Below are positions 33,016 through 43,000 of a DNA stretch of 44,942 nt, in pieces. The number at the start of each line of letters is the position of its first letter. The stretch's first letter is position 1. Under the pieces are notes generated by a model. The model searched no databases, was not told the DNA's origin, and was given only the letters and a program-made list of their open reading frames with translations. Both the position numbers and the translations under genes were made by a program. Source of the stretch: Phycisphaerae bacterium (lineage in GTDB: Bacteria > Planctomycetota > Phycisphaerae > SM23-33); the NCBI GenBank assembly GCA_009783465.1, contig WRDM01000019.1, positions 1 to 44,942 of the forward strand, in the 5' to 3' direction.

Positions 33016-34353
33016 ATGTTCAATTACGTTCTCGATATGGTGTACTTGGCCGGGCTGGCGGTGACGAGTCCGGTGTGGGCGTACCGGATGTTTCGGCATG
33101 GGCGGTATCGGCGTGGGTTGGCGCAGCGGTTGGGGGCGGCGCCGATTCGGTACGGGTTGCAGCCGGTGATCTGGGTCAACGGCGTGAGCCTTGGCGAAGT
33201 CCGGGCGGCGGCCCCGCTGATTAACGAGTTGCACTCGCAATTGCCGGACTACCGCGTCGTCGTCTCGTCGTGGACCGATACGGGCATGGACGAGGCCCGC
33301 CGGGCGTTCGCGCCGGACCACACGGTGTTCGCCAGGCCTGTGGATTTCTCCTGCGCCGTCGCGCGGAGTCTGCGTCGCGTCAGGCCCGACCTGGTCGTGC
33401 TGATCGAGGGCGACATTTGGCCGAATTTTCTGCGTGCGTGCAACCGCCGGTCCGTGCCCGTCGTGGTCGTCAACGGCAGAATGAGTCCCGACAAGGGCTA
33501 CCCGCGATACAAAAAAATGGGTTCGCTGGGGCCGCGGCTGTTGTTTAATCGGTTGGCCGCGTTGGGCGTGCAGAACGAGGAGTATGCCCGGCGGTTTATT
33601 GATCTCGGGACGGATGCGTCGCGCGTTCACGTGACGGGGATGATGAAGTTCGACCGGCCGGTTGGCGATTTCGTGGAGGGGCAGGAGGCGTTGTCGTCGG
33701 CGTTGCGGTTGGCGGTCGAGCCGTTGATCGTTGCCGGCGGGACGGGCGAGGGCGAGGAGGCGTTGGTATTGGACGCGTTTGTGGGCGTGCGTCGGCGGGT
33801 CGCGTCGGCGAGACTTGCGATCGTGCCTCGAAAGCCCGAGCGGTTCGACGAGGTGGCCCGGCTGATCGCTGAACGGGGCTTCGGTGTCGTGCGTCGCACG
33901 CAAAGGCCCGACGGCAGCGGCGGGGCGGTCGATCCGCAGGCCGTCATTCTGGGCGACACGATGGGCGAGCTGCGGAAATATTACGCGCTGGCCGATGCGG
34001 TGTTCGTCGGACGGTCGCTGCTGCCGCAGGGCGGGTCGGACATGATCGAGTCAGCCGCCCTGGGCAAACCCACGTGCTTTGGGCCTCACACGTACAATTT
34101 TCCGCAGGCGGAAGAACTCGCCGTCAACGGCTGCGCTCGCGTTGCCGACAAGGCGGCGTTGCAGGCGACGCTGGAACATTGGCTGACCGATTCCGCCGCC
34201 GCGACGGCAGCGGGCAAGAAGGCCCAATCGTTCGTCGCCCGCCAACAGGGCGCCACCCGACGCAACGTCGAAATGATCTGCCGTGTGTTGGGTCGCACTC
34301 CAGCCGTCACGCCCGGCGCCATCGCGACGGACGAAGTCGCGGCGAAACCGTAG
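33016..34353 (+). CDS. waaA: 3-deoxy-D-manno-octulosonic acid (Kdo) transferase
   Basis: A membrane-anchored glycosyltransferase that adds Kdo to lipid A in LPS assembly, on the cytoplasmic face of the inner membrane. At 445 residues it matches the family. It has an N-terminal anchor (VLDMVYLAGLAVTSPVWAYR), WVNGVSLGEVRAAAPLI (the catalytic Glu motif), and the N-domain segment RPDLVVLIEGDIWPNFLRAC with VVVVNGRMSPDKGYPRY. C-domain donor-binding blocks are PLIVAGGTGEGEEALVLDAF, LAIVPRKPERFDEVA and ADAVFVGRSLLPQGGSDMIE. It supports an LPS-bearing outer membrane. No other LPS genes are adjacent. The ATG has no Shine-Dalgarno; tacgat lies 6 bp before it. Confidence 0.93.
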   Translation: MFNYVLDMVYLAGLAVTSPVWAYRMFRHGRYRRGLAQRLGAAPIRYGLQPVIWVNGVSLGEVRAAAPLINELHSQLPDYRVVVSSWTDTGMDEARRAFAPDHTVFARPVDFSCAVARSLRRVRPDLVVLIEGDIWPNFLRACNRRSVPVVVVNGRMSPDKGYPRYKKMGSLGPRLLFNRLAALGVQNEEYARRFIDLGTDASRVHVTGMMKFDRPVGDFVEGQEALSSALRLAVEPLIVAGGTGEGEEALVLDAFVGVRRRVASARLAIVPRKPERFDEVARLIAERGFGVVRRTQRPDGSGGAVDPQAVILGDTMGELRKYYALADAVFVGRSLLPQGGSDMIESAALGKPTCFGPHTYNFPQAEELAVNGCARVADKAALQATLEHWLTDSAAATAAGKKAQSFVARQQGATRRNVEMICRVLGRTPAVTPGAIATDEVAAKP

Positions 34354-34436
34354 CATGGGCAAGATGACCGTGCTACGGTTTCGGCAGCACGTCGTAGCAT
34401 GGCCTCGCCACGGCGTTGCGCCGTGGCGAGGCATGC
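34352..34436. repeat. Degraded family A hairpins and a perfect 14 bp stem between convergent genes
   Basis: cgtagcatgggcaagatgac / cgtgctacgg is a worn family A hairpin. At 34402-34432 gcctcgccacggcg and cgccgtggcgaggc form a perfect 14 bp stem with a 3 nt loop. A further small hairpin (cgcatgag…ctcatgcg, ~34467-34490) overlaps the end of the next minus-strand gene. A terminator role for both converging genes is plausible; no T-tract is present. Confidence 0.7.
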
Positions 34437-34482
34437 CCGGAGCGATTGCGACAGCGCAATCACATCGCATGAGAAAACCTGC

Positions 34483-35301
34483 TCATGCGTACATCCCGAC
34501 CCCGGCCATGTCACGGTGTTTAGAGCGGTTCTCGTTCTCCTTCCACTCGGGTAATGTGGCCAGCGCCAATCGGGCCGACCGCGCCAGCCATGACGCGCCG
34601 TGACCTTCGTCGGCCGGGGCGGCGCCGATGTCGTCGGCGTGTTTACCCCAGGCGATGCTGCCGAGCCAGTCCTGCCGGGCGCGGATCAAGGCGTGCGTCA
34701 CGTGGTTGTTCAGTTCCGCCAGCGTCAGAAGGAAGTAGGAAATCGGAATATGGTTCTGCCATTCGGCCCGGCTGGCGGTGGCAAGGAGAAACCGTCGTCC
34801 CAGTGGCTCGAGCAGTTTGTTTCGACGCACATGGTCGCGGGGATTGAACACATGGAAGAAACGCAGGGCGCAAATGCCAGCCGACGTGCATTCGCCCTGG
34901 GGACAGAACTGGGCGAAACACGTTTGGTTCAGGCGGGCGACCGTTTTTGCGGCCATGTCGCGCACGGCGGCGTGGTCGCGGTCCAGAAGCAGGAGGAGGC
35001 GGAGGATTTCCAGCTCGTAATGGTTGGCGTGAAGGATGCCGGTTTTCGGTAAATGCCCGGTGACCAGGCATGCCCGCTTGCCGTCATGCCACGGAGGCGC
35101 GTAAAACAACGGCGCGTACGTCCCGCCGGCCGACTTATAGGCACGGCGGGCCTGGAAGCCGGGAGCGTCGGTTTCGACCTGCCGCAAAAAGAACGCCACG
35201 GCCTCCCGCCGCTGGGGCTCCGTCAATTCTAGCCCCATGACCATCCGTTCGTGGAGTTCACACAACCGCCGATGGCCTTCCATGATGTCCTTGTCTGCCA
35301 T
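34483..35301 (-). CDS. Conserved-looking protein of unknown function
   Basis: A 272-residue soluble protein that I do not recognise. The start at 35301 follows aaaggggtgtgcaac. It contains a helical N-terminus (KDIMEGHRRLCELHERMVMG), a PGFQARRAYKSAGGTYAPLF block, and a Cys-containing segment (CFAQFCPQGECTSAGICALR) in which four cysteines within 16 residues could bind a metal. The rest is mostly alpha-helical (LEPLGRRFLLATASRAEW, ISYFLLTLAELNNHVTHAL). The pattern suggests an all-helical toroid-like domain, but this is a guess. It stands alone on the minus strand, convergent with waaA. Confidence 0.65.
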   Translation of the reverse strand: MADKDIMEGHRRLCELHERMVMGLELTEPQRREAVAFFLRQVETDAPGFQARRAYKSAGGTYAPLFYAPPWHDGKRACLVTGHLPKTGILHANHYELEILRLLLLLDRDHAAVRDMAAKTVARLNQTCFAQFCPQGECTSAGICALRFFHVFNPRDHVRRNKLLEPLGRRFLLATASRAEWQNHIPISYFLLTLAELNNHVTHALIRARQDWLGSIAWGKHADDIGAAPADEGHGASWLARSARLALATLPEWKENENRSKHRDMAGVGMYA

Positions 35302-35465
35302 GTTGCACACCCCTTTATCCTTACTGAAAGTTCTATGTTTGTTCGGATGATACTTGCGCGGCGTATTGGCGGCAAGAGGAAAATGGAAAATTTTTCATAT
35401 TTTGTTTGGTCCTGTCGAATGCATAACCCCGCATTGTCGGCAACTCCAGAAACAGAGCCTACATA
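35302..35465. other. AT-rich upstream region
   Basis: Upstream region of the minus-strand unknown gene. It is AT-rich (for example ggaaaatttttcatattttg). No ORF or known site is recognised. Confidence 0.4.
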
Positions 35466-35514
35466 CAACACAACAAGGAAAGGAATCCGGCGGATCCCTT
35501 TCCTTGTTGTGTTG
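35466..35514. terminator. Strong hairpin downstream of the PEP-CTERM gene
   Basis: caacacaacaaggaaagg and cctttccttgttgtgttg pair, continued by atcc/ggat. The result is about 22 paired positions with one mismatch and a 3 nt loop. It is 25 bp beyond the stop of the minus-strand PEP-CTERM gene. There is no T-run after it, so it may act as a 3' stabiliser as much as a terminator. Confidence 0.7.
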
Positions 35515-35538
35515 TTCGAACAACGATCGTGAATCGCT

Positions 35539-36699
35539 CTAGCGTCGTCGTCGCAGCATCGCCAGGCCGCCCAGGGCCAGCAGGGTCATGGTGGCCGGTT
35601 CGGGAATGGCCGAGGCGTTGATGGCGATTTCGGTCACGAAAATGTGGTTGGCGTAGTCGAGAGCGGGGCTGCCCACGATCACGTACCGCCCAACGGCGTC
35701 GGTGATGTCCGACAGCGAAAGGGCGCCGGTGGCATCGGGCGCGATGGTGCCCACGCTCTCGCCCCAGTTTTTGAGATCGTCCGTGACATACACCTCCATG
35801 GTGGCCCCGGAAATGAATGTCATGCCCGTGCCTCCATACAGCGTCACGCCATGGATATCCAGCGTCACGCCGAGGTCGCACACAAAGGCCTCCTCGCCGG
35901 TGAACGACGGGCTCCAGCCGAAACGAGGCGAATCCCAGCTCACGTTGTTGTCCATCAGTCCCGGTACCGCCGCGGCGCTCATGTTGCCGTTGCGGTCGAT
36001 CGTGTAGATGGCGGGGTTGATGCCCAGGAAATTGTCGGCGGGATTGGTGCCGAAGATGTTGAAACTCGAATTGGTGGAATCCAGCCCTTCGCCGCTGGCG
36101 AGGTTGCCGATCGGCAGGAACTTGGTCAGGCCGGGGCCGTTCCAGGTGCCTTCGCTGGGCCAACCGGGTTGTCGCTCGTGGTCGTACGAATTTTCGGGGA
36201 AATAGACACGGATGGCCGTCGTCGTCACCTCGTCGAGGAAGCGGACGTAGTAATCCGTGGTGCCCGTAAGCGTCAGCGGCGACCCGGTGGTGTCGTTCCA
36301 GTCAGCCACCGCGATATCCACCCAATCCTCAAGCACGTCGTTCCAGTACTGTAGTTTGTACTCGTGGATATTGTTTCGCCGGCCGTGCTGATCATTCCTT
36401 CCTTCCACGCGCGCTCCGGTGAGCGTCATGGCTTCGGTCCAGGTGATCGCATACCACTGTTCCACTTTGGGGTCGTCGGGCTCTTTGTGATCCATCAGCC
36501 AACACACGCCGGGGACGTTGTTGGAACTGGTCCAGTCGGCCCCGCCCCACGTGCCCTTGTATCCGACGCCGGACGCGGAGGCCGTCGCGCCGTCCCAGAA
36601 TCGCAGCCAGGCGTAATCGCCCGTGTAATTCTGCGCCGCCGCCGATAGCGACGCCACGCACAGCACGCCCGCAAGAAACAGAACTGTCGCCTTTTGCAT
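35539..36699 (-). CDS. Exported PEP-CTERM protein, discoidin-like
   Basis: A 386-residue protein with signal peptide (MQKATVLFLAGVLCVASLSA) and a C-terminal PEP-CTERM tag (IPEPATMTLLALGGLAML plus RRRR). The Shine-Dalgarno is aggagagcccc. The N-terminal domain (MTLTGARVEGRNDQHGRRNN, YKLQYWNDVLEDWVDIAVAD, TTAIRVYFPENSYDHE) resembles F5/8 type C (discoidin) carbohydrate- or lipid-binding modules. A second domain follows (FVCDLGVTLDIHGVTLYGGT, VYVTDDLKNWGESVGTIAPD) with a similar pattern. It is the tandem paralogue of the next minus-strand gene. It is presumably anchored at or released from the cell surface after exosortase processing. Confidence 0.86.
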   Translation of the reverse strand: MQKATVLFLAGVLCVASLSAAAQNYTGDYAWLRFWDGATASASGVGYKGTWGGADWTSSNNVPGVCWLMDHKEPDDPKVEQWYAITWTEAMTLTGARVEGRNDQHGRRNNIHEYKLQYWNDVLEDWVDIAVADWNDTTGSPLTLTGTTDYYVRFLDEVTTTAIRVYFPENSYDHERQPGWPSEGTWNGPGLTKFLPIGNLASGEGLDSTNSSFNIFGTNPADNFLGINPAIYTIDRNGNMSAAAVPGLMDNNVSWDSPRFGWSPSFTGEEAFVCDLGVTLDIHGVTLYGGTGMTFISGATMEVYVTDDLKNWGESVGTIAPDATGALSLSDITDAVGRYVIVGSPALDYANHIFVTEIAINASAIPEPATMTLLALGGLAMLRRRR

Positions 36700-36752
36700 T
36701 GGGGCTCTCCTATATCTGGATATACGAAACGAACCGTTTGTGACAGGAGCGT

Positions 36753-37889
36753 TTACTTCCGTCGTCGCAGCATCGCCAGGCCGCCCAGGGCCAGCAGGGT
36801 CATCGTGGCCGGTTCGGGAATGGGCGAGGCGCTGATGGCCAATTCCTGCACGTAGATGTTGACGCCGCCGGTTGGGTTGGCGAGGATCACGTAGCGTCCG
36901 GCCTTGTCGAAGCCCGACAGCGCGATGACGCCTTCGGTCGACCTGGCGGCGGTTCCCACGATCGTGCCCCAGTCGTCGAGATCGTCGGTGACGTACACGT
37001 CGATGGTCGTCGGCGCGTAGGAGGCAAACGTTCCGGGATACAGCGTGACGCCGTGGATCATCAGTTCCGCGTCCGCGCCGAAATCGCAGATGAACGCGTG
37101 AGCATTGCTGAACGTCGCCGTCGCCGAATACCAGCCGAAGCGAGGCTGATTCTCGCTCACGAACCCGTCGATCAGGCCCGGTATGGGGTCGCCGGAGAGA
37201 TAGGTCGCGACGGGCTGGATGCCCAGATAATTGCCGCTGGTGGCGAGGATGTTGAAATGCGGGTTGCTCGGGTCCAGACCCGCGCCGCTGGCCAGGTTGC
37301 CGATGGGCAGGAACTTGACCAGGCCCGGTCCGGGCCGAAGCGTCGTGTGCTGGGGCGCGACGGGGTCGTGATTGTACGAATTCTCGGGGAAATAGACGCG
37401 AATGGCCGTCGTCGTCACCTCGCCGAGGAACTGGACGTAAAAATCGGTCGTGCCCGAGAGCGACACCGGTGTCTGGGTGGAGTCGTTCCAGTCGGCCACC
37501 TCAATGTTCTGCCACACCCCGTCGCTGTCGAGGTACTGTAACTTGTACTCGCCGAGGACCGTGCCGCGCTGGCCGAACTGATCCGCCCTCGCCTCGACCC
37601 GCGCTCCGGTGAGCGTCATGGGGTCCTCCCAGGCGATTTTGTACCACTGTTCCACCATGTCGGCATTGGGGTCCCGGTGGTCGGCCATCCAGCTTACGCC
37701 CGGCGTGCTGCCCGAGCCCGTCCAGCCAGGCCCGCCCCACAGGCCGTACCATCCGATCCCCGACGCGGAGGTCGTGGTGCCTTCCCAGAATCGCAGCCAC
37801 GTGTAATCGCCCGTGTAATTCTGCGCCGATGCCGACAATGACGCCACGCACAATGCGCCCGCCAGAAAGAAAATGCCTGCCCTTTTCAT
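36753..37889 (-). CDS. Exported PEP-CTERM protein, discoidin-like, paralogue
   Basis: A 378-residue protein. Start at 37889 after aggagagaccc; the frame is open to 37925 without a ribosome site. Signal peptide MKRAGIFFLAGALCVASLSA, then QNYTGDYTWLRFWEGTT, almost the same as its neighbour. The same two-domain plan follows: MTLTGARVEARADQFGQR … TTAIRVYFPENSYNHD, then FICDFGADAELMIHGVTLYP … IDVYVTDDLDDWGTIVG. It ends in IPEPATMTLLALGGLAML plus RRRK. The two genes are 53 bp apart on one strand and are likely co-transcribed, this one first. Confidence 0.86.
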   Translation of the reverse strand: MKRAGIFFLAGALCVASLSASAQNYTGDYTWLRFWEGTTTSASGIGWYGLWGGPGWTGSGSTPGVSWMADHRDPNADMVEQWYKIAWEDPMTLTGARVEARADQFGQRGTVLGEYKLQYLDSDGVWQNIEVADWNDSTQTPVSLSGTTDFYVQFLGEVTTTAIRVYFPENSYNHDPVAPQHTTLRPGPGLVKFLPIGNLASGAGLDPSNPHFNILATSGNYLGIQPVATYLSGDPIPGLIDGFVSENQPRFGWYSATATFSNAHAFICDFGADAELMIHGVTLYPGTFASYAPTTIDVYVTDDLDDWGTIVGTAARSTEGVIALSGFDKAGRYVILANPTGGVNIYVQELAISASPIPEPATMTLLALGGLAMLRRRK

Positions 37890-38029
37890 GGGTCTCTCCT
37901 GTTCGCAGACTCCTCGACCGCACATTAATTCGTTGCACGAAATGCACCTGTATTGTACCGTATTTTCCCATCGCGCCTAGTGTGGCGCGGAAAAATTGAT
38001 TGGACACGACCAACAAGGAGCAGACGGAC

Positions 38030-39088
38030 ATGGCAATTCGGATCGGGATTATCGGCACGGGCGGGATGGCCAACGCGCATGCGACGGAGTTTGCGAAGAT
38101 TCCCGGCGTGCAACTGACGGCCTGCTGCGACGTCAGCGACGAGCGGCTCAAGGCCTTCGCCGCCAAGCACGGCATCAAGAAGAGATTCAGCGATTATCGC
38201 GAGATGCTGGACTTCAAGTCGCTCGATGCGATCGCCAACGTTACGCCCGACGCCGCCCACGCGGAAGTCTCCCTGGCCGCGGTGAAAAAAGGCCTGGCCG
38301 TCCTGTGCGAAAAACCGCTGGCGACCACGCTGGCCGACGCGCAGGCGATGGCGGCGGCCGCCAAAAAGGCCGGCGTCGTCAACATGGTCAACTTCTCCTA
38401 CCGCAATTCCTGCGCGATGCAGGCGGCCGCCAAACTCGTCCGCGACGGCGGCATCGGCCGAGTGCTCCACGTCGAGTCCAGCTACCTCCAGAGCTGGCTG
38501 GTGTCGAAAGTCTGGGGTGACTGGCGGACCGCGCCGGCCATGCAGTGGCGACTGAGCACCGCCGCCGGCAGCGCGGGCACGCTCGGCGACATCGGCTGTC
38601 ACATCTACGATCTGACGACGTACGTGGCCGGCGACATCTCGAAAATTTACTGCACGCTGGCGAACTTCGACAAGGGCATGCCCGGAAACAAAATCGGCGA
38701 CTACGTGATGGACGCCAACGAAAGCTTCGTCGCCAACGTCACGTTCGCCAACTCGGGCGTCGGCACGGTGCACTCGTCGCGATGGGCGACCGGGCAAACC
38801 AACAGCCTGCGCTGCCGCGTGTACGGCGATAAGGGCGCGATCGAACTGGACCTGGACAAAAGCTACGAGTACTACCGCGTGTGCAGCGGCAAAAATGTCG
38901 ACAAGGCCAAGTGGAAAACCGTCCGCTGCGAGCCGACGCCCAACAACTACCAACGCTTCGTCACGTGCGTCAAAGCCGGCAAGAGCGACGACAACGATTT
39001 CGCCAACGGCGTGAAAATCCAGGCGTACCTGCACTACAGCTTCGAGTCCGCCGCGAAGAAACGGCCGGTGGATGTGAAGTTCGAGTAG
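38030..39088 (+). CDS. Gfo/Idh/MocA family oxidoreductase
   Basis: A 352-residue NAD(P)-dependent dehydrogenase of sugars or inositols. The Rossmann motif is IGIIGTGGMANAHATEF, the conserved CEKPLATTLADAQ carries the EKP triad, and the catalytic-domain block TLGDIGCHIYDLTTYVAG has the GxxxDxGxH-type His. The C-terminal domain is the usual beta sheet. The start at 38030 follows aaggagcagacggac; the upstream TTG frame is not needed. There is no signal peptide or Tat motif, so it is cytoplasmic. It is divergent from the PEP-CTERM pair. The exact substrate is unknown. Confidence 0.9.
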   Translation: MAIRIGIIGTGGMANAHATEFAKIPGVQLTACCDVSDERLKAFAAKHGIKKRFSDYREMLDFKSLDAIANVTPDAAHAEVSLAAVKKGLAVLCEKPLATTLADAQAMAAAAKKAGVVNMVNFSYRNSCAMQAAAKLVRDGGIGRVLHVESSYLQSWLVSKVWGDWRTAPAMQWRLSTAAGSAGTLGDIGCHIYDLTTYVAGDISKIYCTLANFDKGMPGNKIGDYVMDANESFVANVTFANSGVGTVHSSRWATGQTNSLRCRVYGDKGAIELDLDKSYEYYRVCSGKNVDKAKWKTVRCEPTPNNYQRFVTCVKAGKSDDNDFANGVKIQAYLHYSFESAAKKRPVDVKFE

Positions 39089-39106
39089 GGCGATTATTTG
39101 CAGATA

Positions 39107-39600
39107 TGGCCCTGCCTTTTTGCGTTGCAGGACGTAGAAAAACGAACGCGGCCTCTCCAGTCTCGCGTTGGAGTGCCGGGTCACAGCCGCGCTAGCGGTG
39201 TCGTGTATTGCCCCAGGGCAAACGCATCTAAATTCCCCGTTTTTTCGCAGAAAGGCTGTAGGCTGTAGTCGCGGCAGTTTTTGCGACATTTTTTCGGCAC
39301 GGCATGTCGTGCCTACAGCCTACGGCCTACAGTCTACAGCCTAAACGCGGGCCTTTTTCGATGCGATAGCCCTGTGTATTGCCCCCTGCGTCGCTCTTCG
39401 AGCTCCGCGGGGCGAGCCGTACCCGGCGAGCCCTGAGGAAGGGTGCCATAACATACTCAAGCCCCGTAGGGGCGTCTTATTGTAATGCAACGCAACACGC
39501 GCGGCATACTACGACGCCCCTGCGGGGCTTGGTTTTTCAGGGGTCGCCTTCCCAGGGCTCGCCGAGTTGCCGCTCGCCCTGCGTGGCTCGCGCTGTTTGC
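39107..39600. repeat. Cluster of repeat fragments: B half, C half, G palindrome, C-like hairpin
   Basis: In order: a B core in reverse (39107-39140, tggccctgcctttttgcgtt); a worn family C left half (39145-39200, gcggcctctccagtctcgcg … cacagccgcgctagcggtg); the family G palindrome (annotated separately); and a hairpin 39459-39532 (caagccccgtaggggcgtc / gacgcccctgcggggcttg), flanked by ccctgagg / cccaggg, as in family C. A short motif pair gcatctaaatt (39227) and gatgcgatagccctg (39360) recurs near 115-135 and 32980. No gene is supported here. Confidence 0.75.
39253..39342. repeat. Family G word-palindrome
   Basis: The left arm aggctgtaggctgtag and the right arm ctacagcctacggcctacag (continued by tctacagcct) are built from one 9 bp word. 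Between them is a ~40 bp spacer with its own small inverted pair gcacggcatgtcgtgc. It has the same construction as families D and F. Confidence 0.83.
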
Positions 39601-40015
39601 GAGCGAAGCAAGTCTATATCCATCGTGCCCACTTACGCTGCCAGGATTGCGAACGCCTTGATGGGTTGGTACGGGTACGGGGACAGGCCACGACATTGGA
39701 CGCGGGCACGTCCTCGCGGGTGGCGGATTCATGCACGGCAGGCTGTGGGGATGACATTACGGTCGAAAACTTGCCTTCAAATCGCATCCAAGTTCTGGCA
39801 TAAGTTGTTCTGAATAAACATGTTCTAGAAGTTATTCGCAGATATTATGTATGTGTGTGAATTTTTTATTAATCTAGTAAATTGAATCTTACGATCCAAT
39901 TAGAGCCGAGTGCGTCCTAGATGGAAGATGTGACTTTCAGCCGCGTTCCAAGCCTCTGGCTTCGGGCCGGTGGTGGTTTGTGGACATGGAACAGGCTCTT
40001 GGCGGGAGAATGACG
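39601..40015. other. Gene-free leader region before the autotransporter
   Basis: No convincing gene. The last ~180 bp are AT-rich (for example gaattttttattaatctag), unlike the surroundings, and probably hold the autotransporter promoter, although I cannot pick unambiguous boxes. Confidence 0.4.
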
Positions 40016-43000
40016 ATGATGACGTGTAACACGAAGTACTTGCTGGCCTTGTTGGTTCTGTTCCTGCTGCACGCGGTGGTCGTGTGGCCACTCGCCGCCG
40101 CGACGATCGAGTCTACTGGTGACGTTTCACCCACCCCGGGGGCTTCTCCCTGGAACGCCAAAGGCGAATTGTATGTCGGCTACACGCGTACAGGCGAGCT
40201 TCATATCGCCGACGGCGGAACGGTCTCCAGCTCGGGGACAAATGTTTTAGGCTATTGGGAGGGATCCTCCGGAACGGTTACGGTCGACGGGAAAGGATCG
40301 ACGTGGACCACGACGGGGAACTCCTCTTCCAGCTTCTTCGCGGTCGGCCTGCTGGGCGACGGTTCCATGACCATCACGAACGGCGGTGCGGTGTACTGTG
40401 AAGGCCTTGGCCCCGGTTATTATTACAATCACAGCTATGTCGGCAGCGAGGCGGGGACCACCGGCATCGTCCTCGTCGACGGCGAAGGCTCGACATGGGG
40501 CAATTCCGGAAACCTGTACGTCGGGAATGTCGGCAACGGCACACTGACGATCACCAACGGCGGCACGGTGTACAATCACCACGGCATCGTCGGCCAATTT
40601 TACACGGATTTCGGCGATGGCGTGATCGCGCACGGCGTGGGTGTTGTCACCGTTGACGGCGCCGGCTCGACCTGGACCAACAACGGCGCGCTCACGGTCG
40701 GTTCGACGGGCGAAGGCACGGTGAATATTATCAACGGCGGCGCGGTGTTCAGCAACAACGGCAACATCGGCAACCAAGTGTCAAGTCTCACCGGCCTGCG
40801 AGGTCAAGGCCTCGTCACGGTTGACGGAAAAGGTTCCACGTGGACCAATTCCAACACCCTGACGATTGGCACTTCGGGCGACGGTGCGCTGATCATTACG
40901 AACGGCGGCGCCGTGTCCAATACCGACGGCCACATTGCGAAGAATAACGATTCCACCGGCGTGGTCTGGGTCGACGGAAAAGACTCGACATGGATCAATT
41001 CCGGCACACTGACTGTCGGTAAATTGGGCGATGGCACGTTGACCATCACCGACGGAGGCGCCGTATCCAATACCCATGGCACGATTGCCGAATGGTGGGG
41101 TTCCACCGGCCTGGTCAACGTCAGCGGGACAGATGCGAAATGGACCAATACCGGCTACCTCGCTGTCGGCGAGGGCGGCACCGGCGCGCTGAATATCGCG
41201 AGCGGCGGCACCGTCTCCAATACCACCGGCTACATCGGCTACGATTATGACGCCGTCGGCGGAGTGTTGGTCGACGGCCCCGACTCCACATGGGAGAATA
41301 GCGGTTCGCTCTATGTCGGAACCTACGGATCGGGCGAACTGGCCGTCACCAACGGCGGCAAGGTCAGCAGCATCTCGGGTGTCATTTCCTATGATGCCGG
41401 TGCGGGCACGGTCACGGTCGATGGCGTAGGCTCCACGTGGACCAATACCGACTACCTCTTTGTCGGATACGGCGGGGCAGGCGAGTTGACCATCCGCAAC
41501 GGTAGTGTTGTTACGGCGGACAATGCAACGATCATCGCCAGTCAAGCTGACAGTATGGGTGTACTGAACATTGGTGCTTCGGCCGGTGACGCTGCGTCGG
41601 CGCCGGGCACGTTCGATGCGCCCACCGTGATGTTCGGCGACGGCTTTGGACGCATCGTGTTCAATCATACGGACACCAGCGGCGATTACACCTTTGCGTC
41701 GGTGATTCATGGCGGCGCGGCTGACCACAGTGCCGTGAACGTCTACTCCGGCACGACTGTCCTCACAGGCGTCGGAAGCGACTACACTGGTGCCGCCATT
41801 CTCTACGGCGGAACGCTCGCCGCGGGTGCGGAAAACGTCTTCAGCCGGAATTCCGACTATGTCATCGACGTTCCCGGCACGATGGATCTGCGCGGCCACA
41901 GCCAGCACACGGGCAGCCTCACAAACGCCGGCTTGATTACCATGGGCACCGACACCGCGCCCGGCACGACCCTCACCGTTCACGGCGACTACGTCGGCGT
42001 CGGCGGCACCATCGTCATGAACACCAAACTCGGTGATGACGCTTCGCCTACAGACCGCCTCATCATCGACGGCGGTAACGCGTCAGGAAGCACCTTCCTG
42101 GACATTGTCAACGCCAAGGGCCTGGGCGCGCAAACCCAAGGCAACGGCATTCTCCTCGTTGGCACCGACAACGGCGGAACAACAGACCTCGATGCCTTTG
42201 CCTTGAAGAATCAGGTCAAAGCCGGCGCGTTCGAATACACCCTGTACCGCGGCGGTGTCGACGACGATGCGGACAGCGACGATTGGTTTTTGCGGTCCGG
42301 GGGCGGCGTACGCTCCGAAGTGCCAGGCATTGTGGTCGTTCCGGCGCTGGCGCCTCAAATGGGACGCGTGATGGTGGGCACACTCTTCACCCGCACCGGT
42401 AACTACTATGGCTATGGCATGGGTCGCGACAACGTCGCCTGGCAGACCGGCACGCAACCCGAGACACAACCGGCACGCCGCTCGAAGCACGACGATATGC
42501 TCTGGGGTCGCGTCTTCGGCGAAACCGGCCGCAACGGCGGAGGGAGCGGCAACGGAAACTTCGGCTTCGGTAGAAACGGACCGGCCTATACGTTTACCTA
42601 CACCGGAACACAACTCGGCGTAGACCTCTTCCGTGGCGAGAAGGACATCCTCGGCCTTTACCTCGGCTATTCCAACCTGCATAGCCGCGTGAAAGACGTC
42701 GTTGGCGATTTCGCTGGCAACGTCGACATGGACACCCTGAACTTCGCCGGATACTGGACGCATTACGACCCCAGCGGCTGGTATACCGACCTCGTTCTGC
42801 AAGGCGATTGGTACGCCGACATCCGTTCCCATTCCGCCCACGGTGAAAAATTCTCCACCTACGGCTGGGGCCTGACGGCGTCGGCGGAAACGGGCTACGC
42901 CATCGAGTTCGGCGAAGGCAACAAGAAATGGAGCATGATTCCGCAGGCGCAGGTCATTTATCAGTACACAGATATTCAAGACGGCTCCGACCAATTCGGC

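Noticed and set aside
39567-39803. A 78-codon plus-strand ORF in the gap before the autotransporter
   Set aside because: No ribosome site, no recognised motif, and it starts inside repeat debris.
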